This document shows positions 1-8,052 of a DNA stretch of 53,394 nucleotides, piece by piece. The notes under the pieces were generated by a model. The model had not been told where the DNA came from. It made no database searches and was given only the letters and a program-made list of their open reading frames with translations. The stretch comes from Bacteroidota bacterium (GTDB taxonomy: Bacteria; Bacteroidota; Bacteroidia; JABEUT01). The stretch lies in assembly GCA_013285655.1 (NCBI GenBank), contig JABDHI010000013.1, positions 1 to 53,394 on the forward strand, given 5' to 3'. How positions within the stretch are numbered: position 1 is the stretch's first letter; each line of letters opens with the position of its first letter. The translations under genes and the position numbers were made by a program.

Positions 1-1
1 C

Positions 2-1534
2 TTAAAGAAAAAAATTGCAGACCTGCAGAAAATGATGGACCAGATGAATAAGAACCAAGTTCAGCAAGAGCTTGATAAAATGGCGATGAATAACCAAGAC
101 TTGAAGAAAGAATTGGAAAGAACATTGGAGATGTTTAAGCAGATGGAGTTTCAGCAACAACTTACGCAAAACATACAACACATAGATTCGCTTGCACAGC
201 AGGAGAATAAGCTGAGTGAGGAATCACAGGCCAAGAATGCGAATGCTCAGGAATTGCAGAAAAAGCAAGATGCCTTGAATAAAGAATACGAGAACGTGGC
301 TAAGAATATGGAGGACCTGCAAAAGAAAAACGATAAGCTTGAAGAACCTACAGGTTTTAAGAACCCTGATGAACAGACGAAGAAGATTCAGGAACAAATG
401 AAGAATAGTAGCCAGCAGTTGGCGCAAAATAAAAGCAGTAAAGCATCGCAATCGCAAAAAGATGCTGCCGCAAAAATGAAAGAACAATCAGAGAGCTTAA
501 GTAAGTTCCAGGCAAAGGAACAAGCGCAAGAAGAGGAGGCGGATGAAAACACCTTACGTAATGTATTGAACAGCTTGCTCGATCTTTCTTTTGCACAAGA
601 AGACTTAATGACAAAGTTGAATTCATCAGGTGGGACTATGCAATATGCCGATGTTGCTAAGAAGCAAAAAGAGTTGCAGGACAACGCTAATAGTATTGCG
701 GATAGTCTTTATAAACTGAGCAAAAGGTCGCCCGAAATATCAAGATTAGTAACTCAGGAAATGGATAAGATCAATTACAATATGAAAGATGCCGTAACTG
801 AACTGGAGCAAAGACAGGCTCCTTCAGCTGCCAGCCGTCAGCAATATGCTATGACATCGGTTAATAATCTTGCCCTAATGCTTAACAGTTCACTGCAGAA
901 TATGAAAGCTGCTGCTAAAAATGGTTCACCAGGCAGTGGAAGCTGTAATAAGCCGGGAGGGAAAGGACAAAAGCCATCTAACAAACCATCTATGGCACAA
1001 ATGAGACAAATGCAGGAACAGTTGTCTAAGCAGCTCGACCAAATGAAAAATGCCCTTGGAAAGCAGCAAGGGCCTAAGCAAGGCAATAAACCGGGTCAGG
1101 GAGGTAATGAGCAAATGAGTGAACAACTTGCGAAAATGGCTGCTCAACAACAATATATACGTCAAATGATGCAGCAAACCCAAGACCAAGCATCACAAAA
1201 TAAAGGTGCCGGTGAACTGGGTAACATGGCAGATGAAATGAATAAGATTGAAGAAGATATAGTAAACAAACAGATAACCGAAGCCACTTTACAACGTCAG
1301 CAAATGCTGGTTAAGCATCTTTTAGACTATGAGAAGGCAGAAAAAACAAAGGAACAAGAGCCTGATTTTCAGTCACATGTAGCAAAGAAGCAATATTTTG
1401 GTAACCCTAGTCCGTTTTTTCAGTATAATAGTCTAAAAAATCAGCAAGATGAATTGCTCAAAACAGTGCCTCCGGACCTTAATTCATTTTACAAAGGAAA
1501 AGTAAGCGATTATTTTAACTCGTTTCAAGAATGA
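2..1534 (+). CDS. DUF4175-like coiled-coil protein, C-terminal part (5' end outside window)
   Basis: The frame is open from base 2 with no stop, so the first Met at base 32 is probably internal and the N-terminus lies outside the window. About 510 residues are visible. They are very rich in Gln, Lys, Asn and Met and form long coiled-coil heptads. A Gly/Lys/Pro-rich linker (about residues 300-330 of the visible part, with SCNKPGGKGQKPS) is followed by more coil rich in MQ repeats. This composition, and the position just before an RsbW-like ATPase and ybeY, match the DUF4175 proteins of Bacteroidota, which are usually about 1100 residues with N-terminal membrane helices. The helices are not in the window, so membrane anchoring is inferred. 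The biochemical function is unknown. The stop overlaps the next start by four bases (ATGA), which indicates translational coupling. Confidence 0.75.
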   Translation, partial: LKKKIADLQKMMDQMNKNQVQQELDKMAMNNQDLKKELERTLEMFKQMEFQQQLTQNIQHIDSLAQQENKLSEESQAKNANAQELQKKQDALNKEYENVAKNMEDLQKKNDKLEEPTGFKNPDEQTKKIQEQMKNSSQQLAQNKSSKASQSQKDAAAKMKEQSESLSKFQAKEQAQEEEADENTLRNVLNSLLDLSFAQEDLMTKLNSSGGTMQYADVAKKQKELQDNANSIADSLYKLSKRSPEISRLVTQEMDKINYNMKDAVTELEQRQAPSAASRQQYAMTSVNNLALMLNSSLQNMKAAAKNGSPGSGSCNKPGGKGQKPSNKPSMAQMRQMQEQLSKQLDQMKNALGKQQGPKQGNKPGQGGNEQMSEQLAKMAAQQQYIRQMMQQTQDQASQNKGAGELGNMADEMNKIEEDIVNKQITEATLQRQQMLVKHLLDYEKAEKTKEQEPDFQSHVAKKQYFGNPSPFFQYNSLKNQQDELLKTVPPDLNSFYKGKVSDYFNSFQE

Positions 1535-2007
1535 AGAAAAAGACCACAAAAAAGGCGGCACCTAAAAAAACATCTGCTAAAAAATCAAAATCTCCCAAAA
1601 TGCAAAATCAGCAATTGGAACTTGATTCGGCATCAGAAAGCATACATATAGTTGAAAAACTTATTGATGCCATTTGTGCCAATTACAAGGTAAACGAAGA
1701 CCACTACGGCAATATATTGGTAGCTGTAACGGAAGCAGTAAATAATGCTATTTATCACGGTAATAAGGCTCAAACCGATAAAAAGATATATGTAACATTT
1801 TCTTCCAATAATAAGGCCATTTCATTTACGGTGCGTGATGAAGGTGAAGGTTTTGACTTTAAACACCTGCCTGACCCAACTGACCCAAAGAATATTGAAA
1901 AGCCTACCGGAAGAGGTGTGTTTTTAATGCATCGTCTCGCAGATGATGTTAAGTTCTCTGAAAAAGGCCGTTGTGTATCATTAAGCTTTGATATTGTAGC
2001 TAATTAA
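1531..2007 (+). CDS. RsbW/SpoIIAB-like ATP-binding protein (GHKL fold)
   Basis: A 158-residue protein with the HATPase_c_2 domain of the anti-sigma-factor kinases. The N box is at residues 66-77 (VTEAVNNAIYHG), the G1 box at 102-107 (RDEGEG) and the G2 box at 127-135 (GRGVFLMHR). These bind Mg-ATP in the family. The first 25 residues are a Lys/Ala/Thr tail (MKKKTTKKAAPKK...) that lies outside the fold. Family members phosphorylate an STAS antagonist and bind a sigma factor, but neither partner gene is adjacent here, so the target is unknown. The start overlaps the stop of the preceding coiled-coil gene, and ybeY follows after six bases, so the three are probably one operon. An alternative start at Met24 would remove the basic tail. 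Confidence 0.85.
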   Translation: MKKKTTKKAAPKKTSAKKSKSPKMQNQQLELDSASESIHIVEKLIDAICANYKVNEDHYGNILVAVTEAVNNAIYHGNKAQTDKKIYVTFSSNNKAISFTVRDEGEGFDFKHLPDPTDPKNIEKPTGRGVFLMHRLADDVKFSEKGRCVSLSFDIVAN

Positions 2008-2013
2008 TCATTT

Positions 2014-2478
2014 GTGCCATCTCCTGTTATCATATTTCAAAGCGAAGAAGATCTTGACTTCGCGGTTGGAGAGGAAAAGAAAGTAAAAGATTGGATCAAG
2101 AAAATTATCCGCAAGGAGGGTAAAACCTGTGGACAGATATTCTATTTTTTCTGTACCGATGAGCATTTGCTGAATATAAACAAAGAGTTCCTCAACCACA
2201 AGACCTATACCGACATTATAACCTTCGATTATGTTGAAGGTAAAGCCATCTCGGGGGAGATATTTATAAGTATAGATAGAGTTAAAGAGAATGCAAAAAA
2301 ATACAAACAGTCTTTCCCGCATGAGCTTGCCCGTATTATGATACACGGTGTATTGCACTTATGTGGTTACGGTGATAAAAAACCGGCCGATAAGAAACTG
2401 ATGAGCCAAAAAGAAGACGAAGCTTTATTGCATTTAACAAAATCAAGAAAGCCTGCTGTCAAGGCAAAACGTTCATAA
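2014..2478 (+). CDS. ybeY: Endoribonuclease YbeY (16S rRNA maturation factor)
   Basis: A 154-residue protein of the UPF0054/YbeY family, metal-dependent RNases that act in 16S rRNA 3'-end maturation and 70S quality control. The family motif is clear: TYTDIITFDY at residues 64-73 and the metal-site helix HGVLHLCGYGD at 111-121. The first two ligand histidines (111 and 115) are present. The usual third His after GY is replaced by Gly-Asp, which I believe is common in Bacteroidota. Translation starts at GTG, since no ATG lies in frame near the N-terminus. It follows the RsbW-like gene by six bases, so the two are almost certainly co-transcribed. Confidence 0.92.
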   Translation: MPSPVIIFQSEEDLDFAVGEEKKVKDWIKKIIRKEGKTCGQIFYFFCTDEHLLNINKEFLNHKTYTDIITFDYVEGKAISGEIFISIDRVKENAKKYKQSFPHELARIMIHGVLHLCGYGDKKPADKKLMSQKEDEALLHLTKSRKPAVKAKRS

Positions 2479-2529
2479 CTATTGTTAATAAAATTCTGAT
2501 TCGGTGTTAATTTGGGTGGTTTGCCATGT

Positions 2530-2537
2530 TATTTTTG
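2530..2537 (+). promoter_or_regulatory. Promoter -7 box TATTTTTG for the small lipoprotein gene
   Basis: TATTTTTG matches the Bacteroidota -7 consensus TAnnTTTG and lies 26 bases before the ATG at 2564. TTTG at 2511-2514 could be the -33 element, but the 15-base spacer is shorter than usual. Confidence 0.5.
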
Positions 2538-2563
2538 CGCAAACAAAACCAAAACCAACTGTT

Positions 2564-2767
2564 ATGAAAAAGTTACTATTTGTTGCCTTCGTTTCTGGCC
2601 TTGCTTTAGTAGCCTGCAAAGGCGGTGATAAGAACGCTGATGCTGACAAGGCAAAGCAAGATTCTATCGTTGCAAAGAATCATTCTGATTCTTTAATGAA
2701 TGCAGCTAAAATGCAACATGCGAAGGATTCTGCGGCTATGCCAAAGGATACCACTAAGAAGATGTAA
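2564..2767 (+). CDS. Small lipoprotein, 67 residues, function unknown
   Basis: I chose the ATG at 2564 rather than an in-frame upstream codon. It begins MKKLLFVAFVSGLALVACKGG, a standard signal peptide with lipobox (LVAC, Cys18), and it sits just after a promoter box. The mature part is only about 50 residues, rich in Lys, Asp, Ala and Ser (KNADADKAKQDSIVAKNHSD), with no recognisable domain. Positions +2 and +3 after the lipid Cys are Lys-Gly, not an acidic surface-export signal. Such small charged lipoproteins are common in Bacteroidota and are seldom characterised. It is probably monocistronic, between its own promoter and the terminator at 2827. Confidence 0.75.
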   Translation: MKKLLFVAFVSGLALVACKGGDKNADADKAKQDSIVAKNHSDSLMNAAKMQHAKDSAAMPKDTTKKM

Positions 2768-2826
2768 TATTCAGGCTTTTAGCCTGTTTTGTACAAATTG
2801 TTACAGCATATCGTTAGATAGCTTAT

Positions 2827-2855
2827 AAAGCCCTGCAAGTATGCGGGGCTTTTTT
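2827..2855 (+). terminator. Rho-independent terminator after the small lipoprotein gene
   Basis: The stem AAGCCCTGCA (2828-2837) pairs with TGCGGGGCTT (2842-2851) around an AGTA loop, with one G-U pair, and is followed by a run of T. It separates the lipoprotein gene from the OmpA gene. Confidence 0.8.
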
Positions 2856-2885
2856 GAATAAAATACTCTATAATTCCAGCCGGTC

Positions 2886-3893
2886 ATGAAAAAAAGAACA
2901 GTTTTTGCAATGGTACTGGGAACTTCTCTCTACCTCTCTTCTTGTGTTCCTCAAAATAAATTGATTGATGAACAAAACAAGCGAAAGACTGCAGAAGCTG
3001 CTGCTGCGGCTGCAAAAGCTGCTGACCAGGACTGCGAAACCAAAAAGACCGAACTTCAATCTAAGTTAGATCAGTTACAAAAGAGCGTTACCGGTTTAAC
3101 ACAAGACACCAATATTGTTGGCACCAGCTACCGCGATCTTACTTCTAAATATGATAAGCTTAACCAGGTAAATGAACAATTACTTGATAAGTATAACCAA
3201 ATGCTTCAAGGCAGCCAGGATAACGCTCAGAAGTTATCGGGCCAATTGCAGGTTACCGAAACACAATTATTGCAGAAGCAAGACCAGTTAAATGCTTTGC
3301 AAGCACAATTAAATACCGAAAAACTTCATCTTGATTCATTAAATACCCAACTGCAACAGCGCGAGGCCAAAGTAAATGAGCTGCAAAACATATTAAAGAG
3401 TAAGGACGCCGCAGTTGATTCATTGAAAAAGAGAATACAGGATGCCCTTATTGGCTATGCTAACAATGGTATATCAGTGTATGAAAAGAACGGCAAAGTG
3501 TATGTATCAATGGACGAAAAACTATTGTTTGCAAGCGGAAAAACGGAAGTGCAAACAGATGGTGTAAAGGCATTGCAAAAATTGGCCCAGGCACTGGAGG
3601 CTAACCCTGATATTAATATTAATGTTGAAGGCCATACCGATGATCAGGCGATGCATGGTTCGGGTGAAATAAAAGACAACTGGGATTTGAGTGTAATGCG
3701 TGCTACCTCTGTAGTTAAGATACTCTTGCAGGATAAGAACGTTGATCCGCACCGTATTACTGCTTCCGGTGTTAGCGAGTTCGATCCGGTTGATTCAGGA
3801 AGTGGAACGGAGGCAAGGAAGAAGAACCGTAGAACGGATATAATACTTACTCCTAAGCTGAATGAACTCTTTAAGATACTGAACGCTCAGTAA
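2886..3893 (+). CDS. OmpA-family lipoprotein with coiled-coil stalk
   Basis: A 335-residue protein. The signal peptide ends in the lipobox LSSC (Cys20). Residues 25-185 form an Ala/Gln/Lys-rich coiled coil. Residues 205-320 are an OmpA-like peptidoglycan-binding domain with FASGKTEV (216-223), NVEGHTDD (246-253), WDLSVMRA (266-273) and ARKKNRRTDI (310-319). The Asp and Arg that contact diaminopimelate in this family are in place. The protein is probably anchored in the outer membrane by lipid and tethers it to peptidoglycan through a long stalk, comparable to Pal or YiaD-type proteins. The coil is much longer than in Pal. I see no good -7 box in the short upstream gap, but the terminator before it suggests its own transcript. 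Confidence 0.85.
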   Translation: MKKRTVFAMVLGTSLYLSSCVPQNKLIDEQNKRKTAEAAAAAAKAADQDCETKKTELQSKLDQLQKSVTGLTQDTNIVGTSYRDLTSKYDKLNQVNEQLLDKYNQMLQGSQDNAQKLSGQLQVTETQLLQKQDQLNALQAQLNTEKLHLDSLNTQLQQREAKVNELQNILKSKDAAVDSLKKRIQDALIGYANNGISVYEKNGKVYVSMDEKLLFASGKTEVQTDGVKALQKLAQALEANPDININVEGHTDDQAMHGSGEIKDNWDLSVMRATSVVKILLQDKNVDPHRITASGVSEFDPVDSGSGTEARKKNRRTDIILTPKLNELFKILNAQ

Positions 3894-3895
3894 GC

Positions 3896-5692
3896 TTACT
3901 GAGTACCTTTCAGTATTGCATAGTTCCTGTATTCGAGAATGTAAATAGCTTTATTATCGTACCCCGATGTGTCGCCCGACCTGTGCAAATCGAACGAGGT
4001 ATGAATGCCATTGTATTTACAATCTCCTAAGTGATCTTGCAATGCGGTACCATACTTGCCTAATAAACGAACATAATAATACGCTATATCAAAGCCCTGC
4101 ATAGCAAAAGTGCTTGGCTCGGTATAGTAATCATAGCGGTAGGTTCGTATGAATCCTTTAGCGCAGGAATCAGAATAGTTTACGTAATCATTTGAAGGGA
4201 AATGGAAATCGAGTGTATCCAGGTTATCCATATCCAGGTTGTCGTTGTTCAACCAGCTATGCATGCCAAATAATACTATCGAATCATGGTCGGCATATTT
4301 TGAATTAGCAAGTTTGTTAACCAGCTTAGCAACAAATGAAGCCTGCTGATAAGGCGCAACAATAATGTTATTCTTGTCTTCATTCATCTTTCTTCCTAGT
4401 ATCTCCAGGTTGTCAGAATAATCAACTGCAGTAATGGTGTCTTTCTCAGAATACAATGCCATATCTGCGTTGTAGCGCTTCTTGAAGTTCTCGTAATACG
4501 TTTCATCAATAGCATCGCGATGGTGCAGCAGTAATACATTGCATTTTGCATAATGGCTGGCGGCGTAGTCAGCCATTTTTTCTACTTCTGTCATTGATGT
4601 AGGAGTAACCTTGCTGGTATAAGGATTGTTCTGCAATACACTGTTATCGGCTACAATAGGCGAAACAATTGGTATGTTGTGTTGGGCCGCATAGCGTGCC
4701 ACTTGCCTGAACTGTCCTGTTGATGGTGGTCCTATAATAAGATTAGTATTGGCAAAACCAGGCGCCTTTAAAATTGAATCAAGCCTGAAAGCAGAAGTAT
4801 CAGATGACGAAGAGATATTATATAAATGCAGATTAACTCGAATGCCTTGCTTAGCTAATGAATCAAGCGCTACCATAGTTCCCTGGTAAAACTCGGTAGA
4901 TATTTGTGTGTACAATGGCAATTGCTCTGTTCCATCCAGTAAGCGATTGATATGCAGTGTATCCGCATTCTCAGATGTAAATGGCATAATGAGTGCCACA
5001 TTGTAGCGATTCAACAACTTACTTTTATCAACTCCTGCAATGGGCGCTGTGGGCACATTAGGTTGAAATGGAGGAGGAGTTGTGATCGGTTTATTTATAA
5101 CTTTTTTAACTGTGTCGATATGCTGATGGCTTACCAGGTTTTGGTATGCTTGTGAAGTCTTTACGGAATCTTTTTTAGGAGCTGGTGGAGTAGGAGTAAC
5201 AGGAGCTGGTTTAGGCTGCGCTATTGCTGTATTTGTTGCAGATTGTGTATTAGGTATTCTAAGATTTTGACCTACTTGTAATCCCTTTGTTTTTATATCC
5301 GGGTTAAGACTATCAAGCGAGCTGATGCTTACTTTATATTGCTTGGCTAGCGAGTATAAAGTTTCTTTTGGAACTACTTTATGGTAAATATATTTACCCG
5401 ATGCTCTGTCTCTTGCCGTGTCGGCCATAGGCTTGCTCTCCGCTACCTGTTGCGGTACGCGCAAAGTATCGCCCGGAGATATACCTTCCATAGCCTTCGG
5501 GTTTTCCATTACTATATCGCGCGGTGGTATGCTATAATCCTTCGAGATACCATAAATGGTTTCACCTTTAGTAACAATGTGCAAGTAGAATTTCTTACCA
5601 TCCTTGGTAATTGTTTTGTCGCTGTTCTTCTGTGAGAATAAATTCCCTGCGAACAAGACAAGTAGGATTAATATGTAGTAACTTCTTTTCAT
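3896..5692 (-). CDS. LysM-containing protein with type 1 periplasmic-binding fold
   Basis: A 598-residue exported protein. The signal peptide (residues 1-20) ends SQK. There are two LysM modules: residues 37-80 (VTKGETIYGISKDYSI...) and 102-148 (VVPKETLYSLAKQYKV...). LysM binds GlcNAc polymers such as peptidoglycan. A Pro/Thr-rich linker (about 150-220) leads to a domain (about 225-598) resembling the type 1 periplasmic-binding fold of branched-chain amino-acid and LpoA-like proteins, with NRYNVALIMPF, a GPPSTGQFRQVARYA stretch and IPIVSPIV. No transporter genes are adjacent, so a cell-wall sensing or synthesis-assisting role is more likely than uptake. That is inference. It ends two bases from the convergent OmpA gene, with no obvious terminator between. 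Confidence 0.82.
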   Translation of the reverse strand: MKRSYYILILLVLFAGNLFSQKNSDKTITKDGKKFYLHIVTKGETIYGISKDYSIPPRDIVMENPKAMEGISPGDTLRVPQQVAESKPMADTARDRASGKYIYHKVVPKETLYSLAKQYKVSISSLDSLNPDIKTKGLQVGQNLRIPNTQSATNTAIAQPKPAPVTPTPPAPKKDSVKTSQAYQNLVSHQHIDTVKKVINKPITTPPPFQPNVPTAPIAGVDKSKLLNRYNVALIMPFTSENADTLHINRLLDGTEQLPLYTQISTEFYQGTMVALDSLAKQGIRVNLHLYNISSSSDTSAFRLDSILKAPGFANTNLIIGPPSTGQFRQVARYAAQHNIPIVSPIVADNSVLQNNPYTSKVTPTSMTEVEKMADYAASHYAKCNVLLLHHRDAIDETYYENFKKRYNADMALYSEKDTITAVDYSDNLEILGRKMNEDKNNIIVAPYQQASFVAKLVNKLANSKYADHDSIVLFGMHSWLNNDNLDMDNLDTLDFHFPSNDYVNYSDSCAKGFIRTYRYDYYTEPSTFAMQGFDIAYYYVRLLGKYGTALQDHLGDCKYNGIHTSFDLHRSGDTSGYDNKAIYILEYRNYAILKGTQ

Positions 5693-5705
5693 TAATTATT
5701 TTTCT

Positions 5706-5775
5706 CGCAGAGACGCAAAGTTCGCAATGTTTGAATTTCGTTATTCAGTATTCGATGTTCGATATTCAACATTCA
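5706..5775. repeat. Degenerate dispersed-repeat sequence upstream of the LysM gene
   Basis: This short gap holds CGCAGAGACGCAAAG (5707-5721), a motif that recurs in altered form at 7378 and 11265. After it comes a run of overlapping TATTCGATGTTCGATATTC-like units (about 5741-5775). It looks like intergenic repeat debris rather than a gene. Confidence 0.4.
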
Positions 5776-5778
5776 GGG

Positions 5779-7329
5779 CTATTCCCATTCAATGGTTGCA
5801 GGCGGTTTTGAGCTGATGTCGTACACCACCCTGTTAATACCTTTAACTTTATTTATAATATCATTCGATATTTTACCCAGTACTTCGTAAGGTAAATGGC
5901 ACCAGTCTGCTGTCATTCCATCAGTTGATGTTACAGCGCGTAACGCCACTACATTTTCGTATGTCCGTTCATCACCCATAACACCTACCGACCTTACCGG
6001 TAATAATATTGCTCCCGCTTGCCATACTTTATCGTAGAGTCCTGCTGCTTTCAAATTATTTATAAATACAGCATCTGCTTCTTGTAACAGTTTTACTTTA
6101 TCTGCAGTAATATCACCCAGTATGCGAATAGCAAGGCCCGGTCCCGGGAAAGGATGACGGCCCAATAGCGCATCATCAATATTCAATGCTTTACCCACGC
6201 GGCGTACTTCGTCTTTAAATAATGAGCGCAGCGGCTCAACAATCTTCAGCTTCATATGGTCAGGTAAACCGCCTACGTTGTGGTGCGATTTAATGGTCAT
6301 AGAGGGCCCCTTAACACTAACCGATTCAATAACATCAGGGTAAATAGTGCCTTGTGCCAACCATTTTACATCCTCTATCTGGTGAGATTCTGCATCGAAT
6401 ACTTCAATAAATACACGGCCAATAGCTTTACGTTTCTTTTCTGGATCTTCAATACCTGCAAGCTCTCTGTAAAAATGCTGCTTTGCATCAACACCCTTTA
6501 CATTAAGGCCCATATGCTTATAAGATTCCAATACGCTTTCAAATTCGTCTTTACGTAACAGGCCATTATCAACAAATATGCAGTAGAGGTTTTTGCCAAT
6601 TGCTTTGTTCAACAGTACTGCAGCTACTGATGAGTCAACCCCACCCGAAAGGCCAAGTACAACTTTATCGTTTCCTATTTTTTCTTTTAAGTCGTTAACG
6701 GTAGTATCTATAAACGATGCGGCGGTCCAGTTTTGTGAACAGCCACAAATGCCTACTACAAAGTTCTTCAGCAATTTAGCTCCTTCGGTAGTGTGATAAA
6801 CTTCAGGGTGAAACTGTATGCCCCAAACTTTTTCGCCGTTAAAAGAGAAAGCTGCTGCAGCCACATCTTCAGTGCTGGCAACCAGTTTTGCTTTTTCAGG
6901 CAATTCTAAAATGGTATCAGCGTGCGACATCCAAACCTGGGTCTCTGAGCTCATTCCCGCAACCAGTTCGTTTTTTGCATCCACCATTTTCAGGTGCGCG
7001 CGGCCATATTCGCGGGTACTGCTTTTGCCTACTTTACCACCCCATTCCAACGCCATAAGCTGTGCGCCATAACAAACGCCCAGTAAAGGCATTTTACCAC
7101 GTATCTCATCCAACTTAACCAAAGGGGCATCTTTATCATGTACCGAAAAAGGGCTCCCCGAAAGTATAACACCTTTAATACCAGCTAATTCTTTCAATGC
7201 TTTCTCAGCGTGATTGTAAGGGTGTATTTCGCAATAAACGTTAAGCTCGCGTACCCTGCGGGCTATCAGTTGGGTATATTGTGAACCGAAATCGAGTATG
7301 AGTATGCTTTCTTGCTTTTCGTTTGACAT
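5779..7329 (-). CDS. guaA: GMP synthase (glutamine-hydrolysing)
   Basis: It converts XMP to GMP with glutamine and ATP, the last step of guanine nucleotide synthesis. From the ATG at 7329 it has 516 residues, normal for the family. A TTG seven codons further upstream is also in frame but less likely. The class I amidotransferase domain (1-195) shows the nucleophile Cys86 in GVCYGAQ and His174/Glu176 in QFHPEVY. The ATP pyrophosphatase domain has its PP-loop SGGVDSS at 228-234. The C-terminal dimerisation domain carries [18 protein letters not shown] and ends IEWE. All key residues are present. A CAAATATG sequence at 7348-7355 (reverse CATATTTG, one mismatch to the -7 consensus) could be its promoter. 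Confidence 0.97.
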   Translation of the reverse strand: MSNEKQESILILDFGSQYTQLIARRVRELNVYCEIHPYNHAEKALKELAGIKGVILSGSPFSVHDKDAPLVKLDEIRGKMPLLGVCYGAQLMALEWGGKVGKSSTREYGRAHLKMVDAKNELVAGMSSETQVWMSHADTILELPEKAKLVASTEDVAAAAFSFNGEKVWGIQFHPEVYHTTEGAKLLKNFVVGICGCSQNWTAASFIDTTVNDLKEKIGNDKVVLGLSGGVDSSVAAVLLNKAIGKNLYCIFVDNGLLRKDEFESVLESYKHMGLNVKGVDAKQHFYRELAGIEDPEKKRKAIGRVFIEVFDAESHQIEDVKWLAQGTIYPDVIESVSVKGPSMTIKSHHNVGGLPDHMKLKIVEPLRSLFKDEVRRVGKALNIDDALLGRHPFPGPGLAIRILGDITADKVKLLQEADAVFINNLKAAGLYDKVWQAGAILLPVRSVGVMGDERTYENVVALRAVTSTDGMTADWCHLPYEVLGKISNDIINKVKGINRVVYDISSKPPATIEWE

Positions 7330-7483
7330 CGGAGGCGTTTTGGACTGCAAATATGCAACAAAAATGCCTGCCTTTTTACCGCAAAGGCGCTAAGTAGCAA
7401 TTTTTTGTCACCCTAATTGAATAGGCACTAAGAACTGTAGCGTTTTTATCTCCTGTTGGAGGGCGTAGGGGAAGGATTTTACC

Positions 7484-7541
7484 ATGAAAAGAAATGCGAC
7501 ACTTTTGCACACTGATCAATAATTTGTGTCGCATTTTTCAT
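7484..7541. repeat. Inverted repeat, long-loop hairpin
   Basis: The left arm ATGAAAAGAAATGCGACAC (7484-7502) and right arm GTGTCGCATTTTTCAT (7526-7541) are complementary over 16 bases, with a three-base bulge in the left arm and a 23-base loop. The AATGCGACAC core is perfect. There is no gene nearby, so it may be a small mobile-element remnant or an RNA hairpin. Confidence 0.6.
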
Positions 7542-7844
7542 TTAAGTTGGGTTTACACTTTTAACACCTTGTAAGGGCCTAAGTTATTGGTTTTCAAAAA
7601 ACAATGATCCAAAAAATAAATTGGTTTGTAAACCCCCTGTTTAGATTTTATATTTCAAAAGAACGCAGGGACTTCACCCTAACCCCCTCCTGCGAGGAGA
7701 GGGAACACGTACACCTCCTTCTCCTATAGAAGAAGGATACAGGATGAGGCCATGCATACAAAAATAGCGGTAGTCTTTCAAAAATTAAAAGAAATACTTT
7801 AACACTTTTCAACCACTCGAAATGCTCCGAGAAGCTATTTGAGT

Positions 7845-8003
7845 GCAGAGATTCCTCACCGCCAACTTGCGGTTCGGAATGACAAAAACTTGTGAGTCTT
7901 GGAGGAGGGGAAGGGTGCGGGCGAAGCCCACGCCCTTCCCCTCCATAATAAATGTAAGCCCTTGTCATCCCGAACGGAACAAAGTGGAGTGAGGGATCTC
8001 TGC
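7845..8003. repeat. Composite inverted-repeat element
   Basis: The outer arms are 7845-7883 (GCAGAGATTCCTCACCGCC...GGAATGAC) and 7964-8003 (GTCATCCCGAACGG...GGGATCTCTGC). They are imperfect inverted copies of about 39 bases. A strong GC-rich hairpin at 7904-7944 lies between them. From memory, the arm motif (GTCATTCCGAACG...GAGGAATCTC) resembles dispersed intergenic repeats of Bacteroidota genomes. Confidence 0.65.
7904..7944. repeat. Strong GC-rich hairpin inside the composite repeat
   Basis: GGAGGGGAAGGGTGCGGGC (7904-7922) faces GCCCACGCCCTTCCCCTCC (7926-7944) around a GAA loop. The 19-base stem has one wobble and one mismatch. No T-run follows on the + strand, so it is unlikely to be a simple terminator. 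Confidence 0.65.
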
Positions 8004-8052
8004 CAAAAAAGAAATTTCAATTTTTAGAAACATGTAATCTCAATCTCAACCT

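Larger units (their letters stand above)
7350..8052. other. Gene-free region of about 700 bases with repeats
   Basis: No believable gene lies between guaA and the GH92 gene. The one sizeable open frame (7648-7968, reverse) would encode Pro/His-rich low-complexity sequence made of repeat motifs. The region is a patchwork of small inverted repeats (7484-7541, 7680-7735, 7845-8003), as is common for dispersed intergenic elements in Bacteroidota. Confidence 0.7.

Noticed and set aside
7648-7968. Reverse-strand open frame of 106 codons
   Set aside because: It is made of intergenic repeat motifs and C-rich hairpins, with low-complexity Pro/His/Ser translation and no coding signature.
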